Positions 19,063 through 29,944 of a DNA stretch of 64,000 bases are shown here, piece by piece. The position numbers were made by a program, and so were the translations under genes. Below the pieces are notes generated by a model. The model was not told the origin of the DNA, searched no databases, and saw only the letters and a program-made list of their open reading frames with translations. Positions within the stretch are counted from its first letter, which is position 1. Each line of letters opens with the position of its first letter. Source of the stretch: Scheffersomyces stipitis CBS 6054 (lineage: Eukaryota > Ascomycota > Pichiomycetes > Serinales > Debaryomycetaceae); contig NC_009045.1 of assembly GCF_000209165.1 (NCBI RefSeq), forward strand, positions 1,054,001 to 1,118,000, read 5' to 3'.

Positions 19063-19855
19063 AGCCTACAGGCTAATATCTAGCCAATGAAAATGGATGT
19101 TCATTCTATGTAGATTGACACCAACCATTTTCACCATGTATTTGCAGATTTGGAGACAATAATTATTTGGGAAGCAATAACCAATATTAACAATTTGTCA
19201 TGTTTCATTTTGCATGAATTCATAATTTTGGAAGACGGAAAGCTGAATATTAGAGAAGTAAATATGTTAAAGATCAAATTATTATAAACATTTAAATGAA
19301 AATGAGGATGTATTGACCAGAAGTTGGAGCTTATATTAAGGGTCTCACGAAATCAGAGTTTAGGCGTAAAGCTCTACTCGATGTCCCATTTATTTGCTCG
19401 TTCATGTGACAGTTGGCACTGTTTCCATCCCATAGGAGCATTGCTAGGATTTCAATTCTGATAGGCATTCTTTTCCCAGAGAACTACAAATTACCCTGAA
19501 TATTCTCCTCGCGTCACCTTTTTGAGGCAATGCTAACTTTATTCTTTGATTTTCAGGAAACGGCTCCTAAATTGCCAAATAGTGTAGGGGGCGATGTGTA
19601 TTGGTTTGCCAAAGAAGAAACATGTAAACATTCCACGTATCATGCGCAATGATGAAACTTGAGACTTGCTGATAGGATAATTTGATTGTTACCGAGTTCC
19701 ACTCCCGCAATATCTTATGGCCGACTTACCTATATCACACCAAACCAGATTTCCCGATCCAGTAAAGCGTATGTTTCGATAGTGTAGTGCGGCTTCCAAG
19801 TAGCATATGATTAAGAATAGAAAAGTCCTTTTTTTATAATTAATCTCAAGCTTGA
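19063..19855. other. Region between the secreted-type gene and its relic
   Basis: About 0.8 kb. From about 19710 it resembles the promoter of the gene at 18196 (CGACTTACC, TTTCGATAGTG, CGGCTTCCAAG, AAGTCCTTTTTTT strings in the same order), so it is part of the duplicated unit. The first 600 bases show no gene. Confidence 0.5.
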
Positions 19856-20315
19856 ATGAATGGTTATGTGCTTGATTGTGGAACAGCAGTACCTCTTTAC
19901 CATTCCGTCAAGCCACGGTGTCTGCATCGCAAGTAACAATACATCGTTCGCTGTCTAGCACTAACAAGTGCGTGATATAGAAGTCCGTCTTTTGTATATT
20001 ACTCACGAATCAAGTTGCAGTTCTTTCATTATGAGAAAGGGGTTATTATAAAGGTTGTAAAGGACGTCAACATTTGAAGAAGCGAGGAAAATTAGCGGGT
20101 GGAGTTAGAGGACCTTATCCCCAAGACACTTTATCCAGGATTGGGTGCAAATATTAGTTCAGGACAGTTTGCATACAAGTATATGACGCACATGCAATAT
20201 CATTTGGCTGCTGGCTGCACCGTCTTTGAGAGGCCGTGGTATCGAGGGTGCTTTCTACAATAACGTTTCAGCTTTAGCGAGGTCATCCAGTTGGCAAGAG
20301 GTAGGGATGTTGTTT
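19856..20315 (+). pseudogene. Decayed second copy of the 18196 gene
   Basis: The block starts with an ATG whose first codons (NGYVLDCGTA) correspond to residues 6-16 of the intact protein (NEYVIQCGSAA), then reaches a stop after 26 codons. Further on, shorter pieces follow in the right order: GTTGTAAAGGACGT at about 20054 matches the VVKDV segment; AGTTAGAGGACC matches the RGPCP region; GGATTGGGTGCAAA matches NWVQT; and GCGAGGTCATCCAGTTGGCA near 20277 matches GEVIQLA. Between these, sequence has been lost and frames change. This is a duplicated gene that has decayed. No restored reading is offered. Confidence 0.65.
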
Positions 20316-21363
20316 GACCACCGTCTTTAATAACTGGATTGAACGATGATCGAATGTACTTCTCCTTGCTGGCAGTAGTCTTCTTCTCAGCACTATGGCT
20401 GTTCTTACAATAGAAGTGTCAATTTGCTTGTTTTGTCTTCTAAAAGTCAGGTTCGGCACCAGCGGATTCACCTCAGTGGAAAACGTCCGCAAAATTGGAT
20501 TCAAACTTGATGTATGGATTGCTTTCTTTGGTAAACAATTATTTTCCACCTGCTTAGCCTTGTTTTGAGCAATGGCATGCTTGACGGCTTCCTTCGTAAG
20601 ATGAGGTACCTTTGGCTCAGCAGTTTTGGGGATGAAGTCGTACTTGAATTCAGATTCGTTGATGGACGTTTTTGAAGGTAATCTCAATAATAGCAGCACA
20701 GAAAAAAGAAAAGCATCATCTGACCCACCCCAGTTAGGCTTGGATCACGGTAGTAGTTTTGTCAAAACCAGCATATTCGCTAGATGGAAGAGTATTATAA
20801 GGTAAGCAACTAGTACATGGAAGCCGCGACTCTAAACAAAATAGCTGTGAAACTACAAAGCCATTCGCTTGCCCATGCATAGAGAAAGTAGATCTCTACG
20901 AATATCTAATAACGCTTTGTAGTTCTGAATTTACTCTCTTTTATGGTGATGCTGCAGTCTTGTGGATGAATTTTAGCTAGATCCATTTAATCACCTGTAG
21001 TTGACAGCCGTTTCTATAGTTTCTCTAGATGCAGTCAGTACAGAACAAACGGGGCTCAAAAAAGTGGTACTGCGCCATTCCATATGAATTTGGAGTCTAT
21101 ACAAGGAATCGTTTAATGTATCTGAGGATCATACTTACCGACACTGCTGTAGTCAGACGATATACTCACTTCCGTAGAATTCAGAGGTGACCGAAAATAG
21201 AAGCAAAATGATTCCGGAATGCACGGGTAAAATTCCAAAGTTAAATGAAGAATATACAACGAATTGGTATAGAAATCTGTTGACACTATGTAAGTCCATA
21301 TTGTGATGCATGGCTTAGAGAGGAGCCGTTCAATTCCGAGGCTTTTGCACATGAATTATTTTT
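20316..21363. other. Intergenic region with an ATG-less open frame
   Basis: About 1 kb between the relic and the mannosyltransferase gene. On the minus strand the frame is open from 20744 to 20283 (~153 codons) but contains no ATG at all. Its translation has a plausible amino-acid mix (EVNPLVPNLTFRRQNKQ and similar) but no family I know. It overlaps the end of the relic. It is more likely a gene remnant or chance than a gene. Confidence 0.4.
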
Positions 21364-23700
21364 ATGCTGGATTTGCTTATCTATCGTATTTTTTTTCCAT
21401 ATTCGAACAAAGAAGCTTATTCGCATTTCTTCTCTCCCAAAGCTGTCAAAGTTGTGGAGTTATTTTTTTCGCTTACTTTTCTTCGTTCCTTTTGGAAGTT
21501 ACTCACAGAACCTTTCATCAAGTTGGACCCAATGTTTCGACGCCAGGGCAGGTCTTTCGTCCTCGTTTTGGCGTTGCTAGCAATATTAGTGACTTTGCAC
21601 TTATTTTTTTGGGATGATAAACTAGACATTAGAAGCAAGGTTTTCAAGCAGAAGAATTCTGGACAAGTTCCAACAAATAAAGCCGAAGTCCCCCCAAAGC
21701 CAGGTCTGAAATCACATCCAAAGGATCCAAAGGTTCCAAAGTCTTCGAAGTCTTCTGACGATCACAAGACAGTTCAACGAGGCGACGTCATCTCCAAATA
21801 TGTTGGAAAAAGCAAGTTGATAGTGTTTCCTAAAGCATTCGAAGAGTCAGATCTGAAGAAGCTATACAAACTCTATACATCACAGTTCAAAGAACTGCCT
21901 CCGCGACGGAGCAAGATAATTAGATTTCTGGATCCCTCGCAAAAGACTGATCCTCTCAGTAACTCCATAAAGAATTTGAAGTATCACAAGCATCCCGTCC
22001 AGCTGTTTAATGCGTTTACTGATATAGAAGGAAATATGGAAAAATGTGGATTGCTCGAAGATAAGTACGAAATTGAAGTGCTGAAAAGCTTAATGAAAAG
22101 CAAGTCTTTGAAAAAGATTGTACAGAAGTGGGTCAATGAAAACTCCACATACTTCCAGGAAATAAATGAGTTCTTCCACACTCCTCTCCAGCAGCAACTC
22201 AAAGAAGGTAGTGTTGATCTGCATTGGTTTAGATTGGCGGGATCATCAGTATGGTTAGAACAATATGGAATCCATTTCATGGTCTCAAGAATTATATATG
22301 CCGAAAACAAAGATAGGGGAACGCCAAACTTATCTATGATCTACGCTCAAGCTTATGATGAAAACTGGAAAGAAGTAGAAAACTTAGAGTTGGTGGTTCC
22401 TACAAATAACCCAAACCTATACCTTGAATCCAATGATCCCCCTCAATTTAGATTGCAATTGCCTCAAATCTTACCTATACCAATTCACCTTGATAAAGAA
22501 CGTCAATGGCCCGGATTTTATGGTGCTGAAGATCCTCGAATTATCGCTGTGAAAAACGCAAGAGGTTTCGAGGAACCTTTGGTTTTCTACAACTCCTACC
22601 ATGGAAAAGTTGTGAACATTGAGGAAATCGATGAAGGTAAGTCAACTGCACACCTACTATTCTCCAGAAATATGTTCATGGCTTGGCCATTCCAGACTCA
22701 AAGAGGGAAATACAACGTTCAAGACTTGCCCTCGAAATACCACAACAACATATTCACAAGAGTGTTGGAAATAAAAGAAGCAAATAAAGAAAGAGAAGGA
22801 AAACAAAAGAACTGGACCCCATTCATTAGCAGCCAGGATAGGAAGAGTTTCGGATATGACAAGTACATCTATATGAGTATTAGGATTGAACATTTGCAAA
22901 TTTTGCGGTGTCCAGTAGTAGGTGGGAGCGACCAATTCGTGACTGAATGTGAGGAGGTTTATCTATTAAACCCAGAGAAGTCCAACAACGACGGAATCGG
23001 CCCATTGAGGGGTGGATCACAATTTGTAAACATTAACAACATGCTTGAGTCATATTCCGAGCTTCCAGAAGCTAGGAAGCTTATAGATAGCATTCCAAAA
23101 GGAAGGGAACTTTGGTTTTCTTTCGCCAGAGCAAATCTAGAATATTGCGGCTGTGGTGTAAAGATGTATAGACCTAATTTGGTTGTGGTGGTTAAGGATG
23201 GCGATCAGTACAAGATTAGTTATGTCAGTTCCTTCGTTGATTTAGCGGTCGAGCAGCTTGGCTGGATTTTGAAGGAGTCTGATAACTATTGTCCAGAGAA
23301 TGATGGTTCAGTTATGATTCCTAATGGTATTGCGTCTTGGACCCTTCGAGAAAATGGTGAAAAGACAAACATTGATGACTACATGACGTTGAGTTATTCA
23401 CTTGCAGATGCTACAGTTGAAATTATTCACATCAGAGGGGTTCTTAAAGCACTTCTTGGTCTTGACTCCAAAAATCAAAACTACAAGCTCTTCGAGAAGT
23501 CAAGTGCGCTCGATGCTAAGACTGTGGGTTACAACAATGACAATATAGATTGTGCTTTAGAGAATTCTAAGCAGTACTGTCAGGCATTTGGAGAAAAGGA
23601 AAAGAAGAAGATGGAGCTGAGAGTGAAGCCTCAAGATAAAGAAGAAAACAAACAAAGACAAGATGGAAAGGAATCCGAAACACAGGAACCGAAAGAGTGA
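21364..23700 (+). CDS. Beta-mannosyltransferase, BMT family
   Basis: 778 residues. BMT enzymes add beta-1,2-linked mannose to cell-wall mannan or phospholipomannan in the Golgi of Candida, Pichia and relatives; S. cerevisiae lacks them. A type II membrane segment is at ~66-82, preceded by an unusual 56-residue hydrophobic/basic stretch; the ATG at 21532 (MFRRQGRSF) would give a more usual type II N-terminus. The catalytic region shows family blocks: HWFRLAGSSVWLEQYGIHFMVSR, FYGAEDPRI, the FSFARANLEYCGCG cysteine cluster, and DATVEIIHIRGVL. The tail is Lys/Glu-rich, again typical. After the stop, the next frame stays open for ~65 codons with similar charged composition. Which BMT number it corresponds to cannot be decided. 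Confidence 0.87.
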   Translation: MLDLLIYRIFFPYSNKEAYSHFFSPKAVKVVELFFSLTFLRSFWKLLTEPFIKLDPMFRRQGRSFVLVLALLAILVTLHLFFWDDKLDIRSKVFKQKNSGQVPTNKAEVPPKPGLKSHPKDPKVPKSSKSSDDHKTVQRGDVISKYVGKSKLIVFPKAFEESDLKKLYKLYTSQFKELPPRRSKIIRFLDPSQKTDPLSNSIKNLKYHKHPVQLFNAFTDIEGNMEKCGLLEDKYEIEVLKSLMKSKSLKKIVQKWVNENSTYFQEINEFFHTPLQQQLKEGSVDLHWFRLAGSSVWLEQYGIHFMVSRIIYAENKDRGTPNLSMIYAQAYDENWKEVENLELVVPTNNPNLYLESNDPPQFRLQLPQILPIPIHLDKERQWPGFYGAEDPRIIAVKNARGFEEPLVFYNSYHGKVVNIEEIDEGKSTAHLLFSRNMFMAWPFQTQRGKYNVQDLPSKYHNNIFTRVLEIKEANKEREGKQKNWTPFISSQDRKSFGYDKYIYMSIRIEHLQILRCPVVGGSDQFVTECEEVYLLNPEKSNNDGIGPLRGGSQFVNINNMLESYSELPEARKLIDSIPKGRELWFSFARANLEYCGCGVKMYRPNLVVVVKDGDQYKISYVSSFVDLAVEQLGWILKESDNYCPENDGSVMIPNGIASWTLRENGEKTNIDDYMTLSYSLADATVEIIHIRGVLKALLGLDSKNQNYKLFEKSSALDAKTVGYNNDNIDCALENSKQYCQAFGEKEKKKMELRVKPQDKEENKQRQDGKESETQEPKE

Positions 23701-26466
23701 GAGAAGAGAACAACCACAGCATCAAAAGATCAAGAAAGCGGAATAGTAACCAAATTGCAAAAAAAAATCCCAACCGGAATAACACTCAAAATCGGAACTG
23801 GGAGCAAAGAGCTGAAGATGGTATAAACTCGAAATATACTGTCATAGAAGCATTAGAACACACATATACATTTATAAATAGCGATTTTAATTAGCAACAT
23901 AGCCATACAATATTGAGTGATTGAGAAACAATGTGTGACTGAAGATGTACGACATCTCAGACGACTCTCTTTATTTCAATAAATACTTACAATGCTCATA
24001 ATTCCGGATTTTGCACCCATTCCTTCTTGGAACAGTTCCTTCTACTGGGCCCCTAGTACATTCTTGTAGTACAGACAGAGTCAGTGACCAACTTCGATCT
24101 TTGATCTGCTTTCTTCAGTGCAAGGACTAAGCGTCATCCACTTGAACAGTTGCAAGATTTGAAGGTGGTCGAGGAAGAGTATGAACTAAAAACACATGTT
24201 TAGATTTCCTTGTGAACTATGTATGTATCTGGATATTTGCTATATATTTCATGTAGATGTGCAAGTCTGGTAGGATCCTATGAACTTTGAGCTAATGATA
24301 ATGTTTGAGATATATTAGTTGAGCAATTTATGCTTGTTTAAAGCATATACCAGTATATGAAATATTTGAGCATACATTGACACAACTAAAAAGTTTGTTT
24401 ATCAGAAGAATCAGTTAAACAGATAACTATGACTACTTAATAGCTTGTACATTCATTAATCTAAGAGATAGGTGTTGTCATCCAGACTTCCATATGGTTC
24501 GCCTCTATCCATCAATTCTGTGCAAATCTTGGTGACTTCGTCCTGGCCAATCTCAACTATCCGAAAAACCAATTTTTGAGGCACCTTTCACCATCAGCGG
24601 ACTGAGGTCCCTAACCGCCATCATTGTAAGTTTTTTGAAAGAGGTGCAGTCGTCGCCGCCTCGGAAACTAGCAACAGTTAGACGGCATTGGTGGAACCGC
24701 CAGAATGTGAAATCTGGGGTAATCCAAAATTTTTCACTAAAGCGGGGGTCAGCGAAAAGACTGGTTTAGGCAGGTGTTGCAACCAAAAGCACAAAGTGAG
24801 TAATGGCCGTACAACGCTAGCGGCAATGGCCAGAATCTCGGTACGAGTGTATTGTTGAGAGTTTATTCTTCCTTTTACAATCCAATTCTACTAGAGCTCA
24901 TTAAGTCACAGCTTGTTCTAAGCGTAATTGTTGAAGACTGTTTCTGGCTAGAGATCTACGTGGAGGCTACTTTTCCGGTCGCCAACATTCCTGCGTAACT
25001 CAGGGATGACCATCGCAGCCCTGGGACTACCGGACATGTACGCATACTACGTTGGTGGTGGGGCAGGTTGCGGTGTTTATTTCTTCTCCAGTTAGGGAAG
25101 CGTCTGGTCACACTCCAGAGACCAGAATGACATAGGTAGCTGTAGTAATCTTCAGGCTGAGACTTCTCCCAGGAACAACATTGGGTAGAGAAGAGAGAAC
25201 AGAGCAGGGTTGAGAGTTGAAAAGATTTGAAAAGAGAATTGAAGAGATCCGGAGACCACAGAGGTGAAGAATTGAACAGAGGTAACGAGATGGAGTAATG
25301 AAATTGTAGGGTAGATTCAGAACAATGTGTCTGAAAAATTTTGAGATGAGCTTCCGAAACCTGGAGAAGAACACCTGTGTGACCGGGACGGTGTTGTTTC
25401 GGCAAGTCCCCACCTTTTTTCTTGGGATTGCGGCTATCGGAGGAATGGGACCCTCGGAGAGCGTCGCTAGATGTTGCAGCTAGGGGAATCATCACGTGAA
25501 TACTTATTGTAGATGGTCGGAATGTACTTAGGAAACACTTCCCGTATTTCGCGCACCGAGCACTGTACGGCAAACACACCCTTCTTAGTCGTAGAGTCCA
25601 ACAAGCAGCCACCGTAACTCTGACCTCAGCGCAAACCTCACGGCAGCAGGGCTCAGCGTGAAGTCGAATGACGAAACTGTAGCGAGAGCAAAAATAAATG
25701 CACTGGAGCGAACGCGACCGCGCTAAATTATTGGCACTCTATTCTCGCTAACTTGCCAGACTCTCACTAACTCCAGTTCAATTTATCACTAAAATCTCAC
25801 TTTCTCGCCAAAATGAACCGTGGGTCCAAAGTGTGCTTACGATCACTGGCAGTCCCAATTTACAAATGCTACGGTATCCTCCATTGCTACTAATTTGAAA
25901 ATACCATAATAAGCCCTTTTCCAGCACACTCGAGCTGCCCCAGGCGGCACTATGGCTTCGTGGAATTGTCACTGCCGTCATTCCGCCGTTTAGTGACAGC
26001 AGCTCTACAGTCATGTACGGACTTCTTACCGTACCGTACGGTGGTGGTAAATGTGGGACTGTATCGTGCCGCGACCCAACGGCCTTCTATGGCCGCACCC
26101 CTCCTAACGCCAACTATACCCTTCTCCAGGTTTCAGATTCTGGTCCCGCCTGCAATCTTCCTTTGTATATAAGAAGGAGCTTTTGCTCCATTCTCGGAGA
26201 GCTTTTGAAATTGCCAATTGATATTGTTGTGACTGGTCACATTGATTACTGATTCTCATAGCTTTATTGTTTATTCGTTGTTTGTATAAATTGTTGCTAC
26301 TTTTCATTCTAACATTCATACAATACGACAATAGACCATATTGATAGTCGGACTCATCACATAGCTTATCTTGATAACTCATCCATTTCGTAAGTTAGCA
26401 AAAGATAACTTGACAACCCATTCATAACTGCTATTGCTCACAATTGCAGCATCCACCGAATTAAAG
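23701..26466. promoter_or_regulatory. Long region upstream of GDH2
   Basis: 2.77 kb between two plus-strand genes, the longest gap in the window. The first 700 bases are AT-rich 3' flank of the mannosyltransferase gene. From about 24,500 to 26,100 the base composition is clearly richer in G and C than other spacers here. The stretch holds a TCACGTGA octamer (25492-25499), the palindrome ACCGTACGGT (26032-26041), a TATA element (26165-26172) and GATAA/TTATC strings near 26367-26375, fitting nitrogen regulation of GDH2. The minus-strand frame at 24956-25612 starts with GTG and resembles nothing I know. A large regulated promoter is the simplest reading. Confidence 0.5.
26165..26172 (+). promoter_or_regulatory. 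TATA box of GDH2
   Basis: TATATAAG lies about 300 bases before the GDH2 ATG, so the leader would be long (roughly 200-260 bases). Within that leader, GTAAGT at 26390 and CAG at 26447-26449 could bound a 60-base intron, though no TACTAAC is present. Confidence 0.4.
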
Positions 26467-29400
26467 ATGTCTATCCAAGAACCAGACATCCAGCGTTTGA
26501 CGTTGGAAAGAACGGCTTCCAACTCGTCGTCAGTTCTCTCCTTGAAACATGGCTACATCGACTCTCCCTTCTCCGGAAAGAAGGACCAATATGAACAGGT
26601 TTTAGACATCTTGGACTCCACAGGTTTCATTCCTGAGTCGTTGATCGAATCTGAAGCCAGATGGTTCTACGAGTCGTTGGGAATCGACGACGTGTTTTTC
26701 GCCAGAGAATCTCCAGAGGGAATTGCGGGCCACATCCACTCGTTGTACTCGTGTAAGGTCCAGGCCTACTCAGGCGACGGTGCTGATTTCCCCTTGATTC
26801 AATACAAGCGTGAAGCTGACGACCATGGTGTTTTCTTTGACTCGTCCGATGTCTCCACGTCGATGTACAAGAACCAGTTCGAAGAGAGAATCGACGATAA
26901 ATACATCGATCCTTCTTCGTCCGATTCCATCTCCTACAGAGTGGAATACTTCTCGGCCCCATTGAACTACAAGACTGATCCAATCTTGTCTGGTGTTTTC
27001 CAGAACAACAAGACTTTGCGCGACCAGTTGATGAGATGTTACTTCGTCTACAAGAACCAATACGACCATTTGGATGTTTCTGCTGACGAGACCGACATCA
27101 ACAAGATCGGGGACTCAACCTTCTTGAAAATCGCCTCGGCCAACACTAAACAATTGTACGCAGACATCGTCAAGAACGTCGTCACTACCACTGGTCCCGT
27201 TATCAGACACTTCCCCATCGAAGACTCTGAAGAATACAGAGTGGTTATTGGTTACAGACAAAAGACTTCCGCCAGATACAACTCGGCCTTGAGCGACTTG
27301 GCCAACTACTACAAGTTGCAAACGACGAGAAAGTACGTTGAGCAGTTTGCCAACGGGGTCACCATCATCTCGATGTATGTCACTTCCAAACAGAAGAAGT
27401 TACCAGTGGATCTTTCGATCTACCAGGTCATCAAGGAAGCTTCGTTGTTGTACTGTATTCCTCACAACTTCTTCCATGACAGATTCACCAAGGGTGAGTT
27501 GTCCTTGCAGGAAAGTATCTATGCTCAATCCGGTGTGATCTTCGTCACCCACTTTTTGAACAGATTGGGGCCAGAATACACCAAGTTGGCTACTTTGTTG
27601 GACGCTTCAAAGTCTCTTCAGAATGCCGAAGTGTTGAATAGCTTGAAGAAGAGATTGAGAGCTGAAACCTACACACAAAACTTCATTCAAGAGGTTTTTG
27701 ACCAGAGACGTGACATTGTCAGAAAGTTGTACCGTCAATTCGCCGACGTTCACTACATCCGTTCTTCCATGGAAAAGACATTGTCTTACCAGAGATTGTC
27801 TCAGATCACTCCTGTCGGCACAGAAGAAGAGTTTGAGCAATTATTGAGTCGTGAATGTTCCCAGAACGAACACCATGCCGTAGTTTTGAGAGCATTGTTC
27901 GTTTTCAATAAATCGATTTTGAAGACCAACTTCTACACTTCCACTAAAGTTGCCCTTTCTTTCAGATTAGACCCATCCTTCTTGCCCTCTTCCGAGTATC
28001 CTGAGAAGCCATATGGTATGTTCTTTGTGGTTGGTAGTGACTTCAGAGGTTTCCATATCAGATTCAGAGACATCGCTAGAGGTGGTATCAGAATTGTCAG
28101 ATCGAGAAATCTTGATGCCTACAATGTCAATCTCAGGAATTTGTTTGATGAAAACTACAACTTGGCCAATACTCAACAGAGAAAGAACAAGGATATTCCA
28201 GAAGGTGGATCAAAAGGTGTTATCTTGTTAGATGCTGGAGCTGCTCAAGAAAGACCAAAGGCTTGCTTCGAGAAGTATGTAGATGCCTTGATTGACTTGT
28301 TATTGAAACAGCACATTCCAGGTGTCAAGGACTCCTATGTTGACTTGTACAACAAGCCCGAGATTTTGTTCTTGGGTCCAGATGAAGGCACAGCTGGCTA
28401 CACAGACTGGGCAACTTTGCACGCAAGATCGAGAGGAGCTCCATGGTGGAAGTCTTTCTTGACTGGTAAGAGTCCACAGATCGGTGGTATTCCTCACGAT
28501 GAGTATGGTATGACTACCTTGTCAGTGAGAGCTTACGTGAACAAGATCTACGAAAAATTGAACATTGACAATTCCAAGATTAGAAAGTTTCAGACTGGTG
28601 GTCCAGATGGAGACTTGGGTAGTAATGAAATTAAATTATCTAGAGACGAACAGTACGTTGGTATTGTTGATGGCTCTGGTGTTATTGCTGATCCAAACGG
28701 TCTTGACAAGCAGGAATTGCTCAGATTGGCCCACGAGAGAAAGATGATTGACCACTTTGACAAGTCCAAATTGTCGAAGGACGGTTACATAGTGTTGGTA
28801 GACGATGTGGATGTCACTTTACCAAACGGTCATGTAGTAACAAGTGGTGTTGCTTTTAGAAACACTTTCCATTTGAAGTTGAAGGAACAATACCCAGACG
28901 GTGTTGACTTGTTTGTGCCTTGTGGTGGTAGACCAGCTGCTATTGACACCAATAACGTGCAAGAATTGATTAACGAAAAGACTGGCAAGAGCATTGTTCC
29001 ATACTTTGTTGAAGGTGCCAACTTGTTTATCACTCAAGCTGCTAAACTAGTATTGGAGCAGGCCGGAATTGTTATTTTCAAGGATGCTTCTACCAACAAG
29101 GGTGGTGTTACGTCATCTTCATTGGAAGTTTTGGCATCTTTAGCCTTTGACGACGAAGGATTTTTGGCTAACATGTGTGTAGACTCTAAGACCCACCAAA
29201 AGCCGCTCTTCTACCAAGAGTACGTGAAGAATGTGCAAAAGATTGTTGTTGCCAATGCTGAAAACGAGTTCGAAGCCTTGTGGAAATTAAAGGAAGAAAC
29301 CGGTATTTCTTTCACCGAATTGTCTGATAAGTTATCCGTTGCCATTAACAAATTGGGAGACGAATTGGCCAACTCCAAGGAATTGTGGAACGATGACGTT

Positions 29401-29634
29401 GACTTTAGAAACGCAGTCTTACTTGACTCCTTGCCTCCATTGTTGTTAGAAGTTGTTGGAATCGACAGCGTATTGACCAGAGTTCCAGAAGCCTACTTGA
29501 GAGCAATCTTTGCTACACACTTGGCTTCTCGTTTCGTCTACACCAGAGGTATCGATTCCAACCCAGCAAAATTCTTGGAATTCATTTCTTCCACCAGAAA
29601 GGAATACGTCAAGAAAGGCTTACTCAAACACTAA
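26467..29634 (+). CDS. GDH2: NAD-dependent glutamate dehydrogenase, large (115-kDa) type
   Basis: 1055 residues from the ATG at 26467; the frame extends 11 codons upstream only from a TTG. The enzyme oxidatively deaminates glutamate to 2-oxoglutarate and ammonium with NAD, the main route for using glutamate as nitrogen or carbon source. The N-terminal regulatory half matches yeast Gdh2 (FIPESLIESEARWFYESLGIDDVFFARESP). The catalytic half carries RDIARGGIRIV, DIPEGGSKGVILLDAG at about 577-592 with the active-site lysine, and the dinucleotide-binding GGPDGDLGSNEI near 712. VPCGGRPAAID and FVEGANLF complete the family pattern. Codon use is strongly biased to TTG, AGA and C-ending codons, a sign of high expression. 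Confidence 0.96.
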   Translation: MSIQEPDIQRLTLERTASNSSSVLSLKHGYIDSPFSGKKDQYEQVLDILDSTGFIPESLIESEARWFYESLGIDDVFFARESPEGIAGHIHSLYSCKVQAYSGDGADFPLIQYKREADDHGVFFDSSDVSTSMYKNQFEERIDDKYIDPSSSDSISYRVEYFSAPLNYKTDPILSGVFQNNKTLRDQLMRCYFVYKNQYDHLDVSADETDINKIGDSTFLKIASANTKQLYADIVKNVVTTTGPVIRHFPIEDSEEYRVVIGYRQKTSARYNSALSDLANYYKLQTTRKYVEQFANGVTIISMYVTSKQKKLPVDLSIYQVIKEASLLYCIPHNFFHDRFTKGELSLQESIYAQSGVIFVTHFLNRLGPEYTKLATLLDASKSLQNAEVLNSLKKRLRAETYTQNFIQEVFDQRRDIVRKLYRQFADVHYIRSSMEKTLSYQRLSQITPVGTEEEFEQLLSRECSQNEHHAVVLRALFVFNKSILKTNFYTSTKVALSFRLDPSFLPSSEYPEKPYGMFFVVGSDFRGFHIRFRDIARGGIRIVRSRNLDAYNVNLRNLFDENYNLANTQQRKNKDIPEGGSKGVILLDAGAAQERPKACFEKYVDALIDLLLKQHIPGVKDSYVDLYNKPEILFLGPDEGTAGYTDWATLHARSRGAPWWKSFLTGKSPQIGGIPHDEYGMTTLSVRAYVNKIYEKLNIDNSKIRKFQTGGPDGDLGSNEIKLSRDEQYVGIVDGSGVIADPNGLDKQELLRLAHERKMIDHFDKSKLSKDGYIVLVDDVDVTLPNGHVVTSGVAFRNTFHLKLKEQYPDGVDLFVPCGGRPAAIDTNNVQELINEKTGKSIVPYFVEGANLFITQAAKLVLEQAGIVIFKDASTNKGGVTSSSLEVLASLAFDDEGFLANMCVDSKTHQKPLFYQEYVKNVQKIVVANAENEFEALWKLKEETGISFTELSDKLSVAINKLGDELANSKELWNDDVDFRNAVLLDSLPPLLLEVVGIDSVLTRVPEAYLRAIFATHLASRFVYTRGIDSNPAKFLEFISSTRKEYVKKGLLKH

Positions 29635-29944
29635 TCTTCTTTTACTCATTGTTGCTTTTGCCAAGCTGCTGTTTATTTATTTACATACTCCTGCTTTCAT
29701 GTTTGCTTTACTAATTCCAAACTCTTCATTTCTATTAGATGTAATGATAATTATAGACTTTAATATAAAGCCAGAATCTATGTACATGTATCAATATCTA
29801 ATCAAAGACCAAGGTGACCATAGTTCCACATTGTTTCTAGATCATAATAGTTCCTGTGGTTTGAAGAGTTTGTAGTTATGATGAGATAATAGATATATCC
29901 GGGATTAGTCAATAATAAGAAAAAACTTCCTGAATACCAATTTA
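29635..29944. other. Convergent region, GDH2 / small gene
   Basis: 310 bases between the 3' ends of GDH2 and the small minus-strand gene. No gene is seen; the sequence is AT-rich and ends in plausible poly-A signals. Confidence 0.5.

Noticed and set aside
24956..25612. 218-codon frame on the minus strand before GDH2
   Set aside because: It starts with GTG, and the amino-acid mix (Ser, Cys, His and Arg runs) looks like a translated promoter. No family resemblance.
26390..26449. Definite intron in the GDH2 leader
   Set aside because: Donor and acceptor strings exist, but there is no TACTAAC-like branch site and the intron would be only 60 bases; kept as a possibility only.
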